A stretch of 7,435 nucleotides of DNA, from NCBI GenBank assembly GCA_900545185.1, contig UQYH01000106.1:1-7435 (forward strand), in the 5' to 3' direction. Source of the DNA: an uncultured Eubacteriales bacterium. Its GTDB lineage: Bacteria; Bacillota; Clostridia; UBA1381; UBA9506. Below the pieces are notes generated by a model. The model did not search any database. It saw nothing but the letters and a program-made list of their open reading frames with translations, and was not told the origin of the DNA. Of this stretch, positions 5,391-7,435 are shown one piece after another (positions within the stretch are counted from its first letter, which is position 1; each line of letters begins with the position of its first letter). The position numbers and the translations under genes are program-made.

Positions 5391-7280
5391 ATGAACCTGT
5401 TTAACGTATCCAACGTCACCAAGGAATTTGGGGAACGATGTCTGTTTAGCAACGCATCGTTTACCGTTGGGGACTCGGATAAAATTGGCTTAATCGGCGC
5501 CAACGGCACCGGAAAGACAACATTATTTAAAATTCTGCTCGGCCGCGAAGAAGCGTCAAGCGGTCAGGTGTTTCAAAACAAGCAGACGGTTATCGGATAT
5601 TTGGAGCAGCACACAAACCTGACCTCGGACAAAACCGTTTTGAATGAGGTTTTAACGGTGTTTGAGGATGTGATTGCCATTGATGCCGAGCTGAAAACCA
5701 TCGCCGCACAAATTGAATCGGGCGAGGGGGATTTGACCGCTTTAACACGACGGCAGCAAGCCCTTTTAGAGCAGTTTCGCACCCGGGACGGATATACCTA
5801 TCAAAGCCGCACGCGTTCCGCGCTTTTGGGGCTGGGATTTCGGGTAAGTGAGCTTTCCGCACCGTTTGCGCAGCTTTCCGGCGGACAAAAAACGCGCGTA
5901 TCGCTGTGTAAGCTGCTGTTATCGGGCGCGAATCTTTTGCTGCTGGACGAGCCGACAAACCATTTGGACTTGGCCTCCGTCGAATGGCTGGAAGGGTATC
6001 TGCGAGACTATCGCGGTGCGTTTTGCCTGATTTCTCATGACCGATATTTTTTGGATAAGGTCACAAACCGCACCTTTGCCCTGGAGTACGGTAAAATTAC
6101 AGTCTATGAAGGGAACTATTCGGTTTACCTTGCACAAAAGGCCGAAAATGAAAAGGCGCTGGCACGCCGTTATGACAATACGCAGCGTGAAATTCATCGG
6201 CTGGAGGGTATTGTGCGCCAACAGCGGCAATGGAATCGCGAGAAGAATATAAAAACGGCCGAAAGCAAGATGAAAACCATTGAAAAGCTGGAAAAAACTC
6301 TGGTGAAGCCCGAAGCGCAGACGGCCTCTATCCACTTTTCGCTGGATACCAAATCTGGCGGCGGACAGGATGTTTTGATGCTCAGCGACGCTTCCATGTC
6401 CTTTGGTGCAAAGCATTTGTTTTCGCATGCCGATTTACATATCCGTAAGGGCGACCGCATTTTTTTGCTGGGTGCAAACGGCTGCGGCAAAACCACGCTG
6501 TTTAAGCTGATTGCCGGCAAGCTGCAGCCCACGGGCGGCAGTATTCGTTTGGGCGCAAACATTGCACCCGGCTGGTACGACCAAACGCAGTCTGACCTGC
6601 ATCTTGACAAAACCGTTTTTGAAGAAATTGCAGACGCGCACCCCAAGCTGACGCAAACGCAAATCCGCAACGCGCTGGCCGCTTTTTTGTTTTGCGGTGA
6701 GGCTGTTTTTGCACCGATTGCCGAGCTTTCCGGCGGTGAACGTGCACGTGTTTCGCTTTGCAAGCTGATGCTTTCGGATGTTAATTTTTTGCTGTTGGAT
6801 GAGCCGACAAACCATTTGGACATTGCCTCACGCGAGGCCTTGGAGGAGGCAATCGCCGGCTACGAAGGAACCTGCCTGATTGTATCGCATGACCGATATT
6901 TTATCAATCGGCTGGCAGACTCTGTTTGTTACATGGATGAAAACGGTTTAACGCTGTACCGCGGCGACTATGATTATTATGTATCGAAGCAAAAGGAGGA
7001 AGCGCCGCAGACGGTCAAAGAAGCAGAGCCGAGCGCAGGACGCGAAGCATACTTACAAAAAAAACAGGCTGCCGCGCAAGAGCGCAAGCGCGAATCAGAT
7101 CGTAAAATAACCGAAACGGAAATTGAAGTCTGCGAAAAGCGCATAGCGGAAATCGAAGCCCTGCTGACAGATGCGGCCGTGTGTGCCGATTATGAAAAAG
7201 CACAGGCCTTAACGGAGGAAAACGACAGTTTAAATGAAAAGCTGTTAGCGCTTTATGAGCAGTGGGATTCGCTGGCATAA
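5391..7280 (+). CDS. ABC-F family ATPase, YdiF/Uup-like translation factor
   Basis: ABC-F proteins are soluble twin-ATPase factors without transmembrane domains. They bind the ribosomal E site and act in translation; some confer antibiotic protection. This one has 629 residues. The first nucleotide-binding domain has Walker A GANGTGKTT (36-44), signature LSGGQ (162-166) and LLLLDEPTNHLD with catalytic Glu187. A charged helical linker (about 245-315) fits the P-site tRNA-interaction motif. The second domain has GANGCGKTT (361-369), LSGGE (446-450) and DEPTNHLD with Glu471. Residues from about 530 form a highly charged C-terminal coiled coil, as in YdiF and Uup. No resistance-specific feature is evident, so a housekeeping role is the more likely reading. 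The ATG at 5391 is preferred over a TTG at 5379, because that TTG lies within the ribosome binding site TTGGAG (5379-5384), 6 nt upstream of the ATG. Confidence 0.93.
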   Translation: MNLFNVSNVTKEFGERCLFSNASFTVGDSDKIGLIGANGTGKTTLFKILLGREEASSGQVFQNKQTVIGYLEQHTNLTSDKTVLNEVLTVFEDVIAIDAELKTIAAQIESGEGDLTALTRRQQALLEQFRTRDGYTYQSRTRSALLGLGFRVSELSAPFAQLSGGQKTRVSLCKLLLSGANLLLLDEPTNHLDLASVEWLEGYLRDYRGAFCLISHDRYFLDKVTNRTFALEYGKITVYEGNYSVYLAQKAENEKALARRYDNTQREIHRLEGIVRQQRQWNREKNIKTAESKMKTIEKLEKTLVKPEAQTASIHFSLDTKSGGGQDVLMLSDASMSFGAKHLFSHADLHIRKGDRIFLLGANGCGKTTLFKLIAGKLQPTGGSIRLGANIAPGWYDQTQSDLHLDKTVFEEIADAHPKLTQTQIRNALAAFLFCGEAVFAPIAELSGGERARVSLCKLMLSDVNFLLLDEPTNHLDIASREALEEAIAGYEGTCLIVSHDRYFINRLADSVCYMDENGLTLYRGDYDYYVSKQKEEAPQTVKEAEPSAGREAYLQKKQAAAQERKRESDRKITETEIEVCEKRIAEIEALLTDAAVCADYEKAQALTEENDSLNEKLLALYEQWDSLA

Positions 7281-7293
7281 AATTTATAACGAT

Positions 7294-7336
7294 AAAGGCA
7301 CTGCAACAAGGTGAAGTCACCGGTTGCAGTGCCTTT
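7294..7336 (+). terminator. Long two-stage hairpin after the ABC-F gene, likely operon terminator
   Basis: AAAGGCACTGCAAC (7294-7307) pairs perfectly with GTTGCAGTGCCTTT (7323-7336). Inside it, GGTG (7310-7313) pairs CACC (7318-7321) around a 4-nt loop. The stem begins 13 nt after the stop codon. The T-tract is short (TTT within the stem, then CAGG), so it may protect the 3' end of the message as much as terminate it. Confidence 0.7.
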
Positions 7337-7341
7337 CAGGT

Positions 7342-7435
7342 TGTCAAAAACCATATTATAATCCAATAAGGGGAGTAGTCAGAGGGGGGTTCCCCTCTGA
7401 CTAAAAAATGCGGTTTTCGCGGGCGTGTACCGCAA
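7342..7435 (+). repeat. Dispersed palindromic repeat, right copy (cut by window end)
   Basis: This is the counterpart of 50-143 in opposite orientation. The palindrome here is AGTCAGAGGGG (7377-7387) with CCCCTCTGACT (7392-7402) around a GGTT loop. It differs at its centre from the left copy yet still pairs through an 11-bp stem. The GCGGTTTTCGCGGGCGTGTA block (7410-7429) is identical between copies, and the window ends inside the second hairpin of the element. As with the left copy, TTCAG and a hairpin precede it, and it follows the 3' end of an operon. Confidence 0.8.

Noticed and set aside
6194..6823. 209-codon minus-strand frame inside the ABC-F gene
   Set aside because: It is antisense to conserved ATPase motifs and has no ribosome binding site or context of its own.

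Overview
The window looks like a core chromosomal segment of an endospore-forming Clostridia-type Firmicute. An Oscillospirales-like gut lineage is my inference, not something the sequence proves. The reasons are a spoIIM engulfment gene, strong GGAGG-type ribosome binding sites, CCA-encoding tRNA genes in a tight array, a perfect TTGACA-17-TATAAT promoter, mid G+C content and the phoH-ybeY gene order. I see no phage, transposase, CRISPR array or toxin-antitoxin gene.

Layout. (1) Positions 1-215 are intergenic and repeat-rich, with several hairpins and a roughly 94-nt repeat that recurs inverted at the right edge. (2) On the minus strand, purA (adenylosuccinate synthetase) is followed by spoIIM, which has a TTG start. 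The 97 nt between them can fold so that the spoIIM ribosome binding site is paired. (3) Positions 2222-2442 are a divergent promoter region, with a purA promoter to the left and a perfect-consensus promoter to the right. (4) Six tRNA genes lie on the plus strand: Gly(TCC), Arg(TCT), His(GTG), Gln(CTG), Gln(TTG) and Lys(TTT). A terminator follows them, then a second terminator-like hairpin. (5) A leader of about 100 nt with possible pseudoknot folding precedes a plus-strand operon: phoH, ybeY (26-nt overlap), an unrecognised multi-pass membrane protein and an ABC-F ATPase. (6) A long hairpin and the second copy of the dispersed repeat close the window.

Functionally, the right half is translation-related. 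It holds tRNAs, YbeY (endoribonuclease for 16S rRNA maturation and ribosome quality control), PhoH (an ATPase commonly next to ybeY) and a translation-factor ABC-F ATPase. The membrane protein inside this operon has no function I can assign. The left half pairs purine synthesis with a sporulation gene. The least ordinary signals are noncoding: the inverted dispersed repeats, the predicted sequestration of the spoIIM ribosome binding site, and the structured phoH leader. No clearly new protein system is visible.
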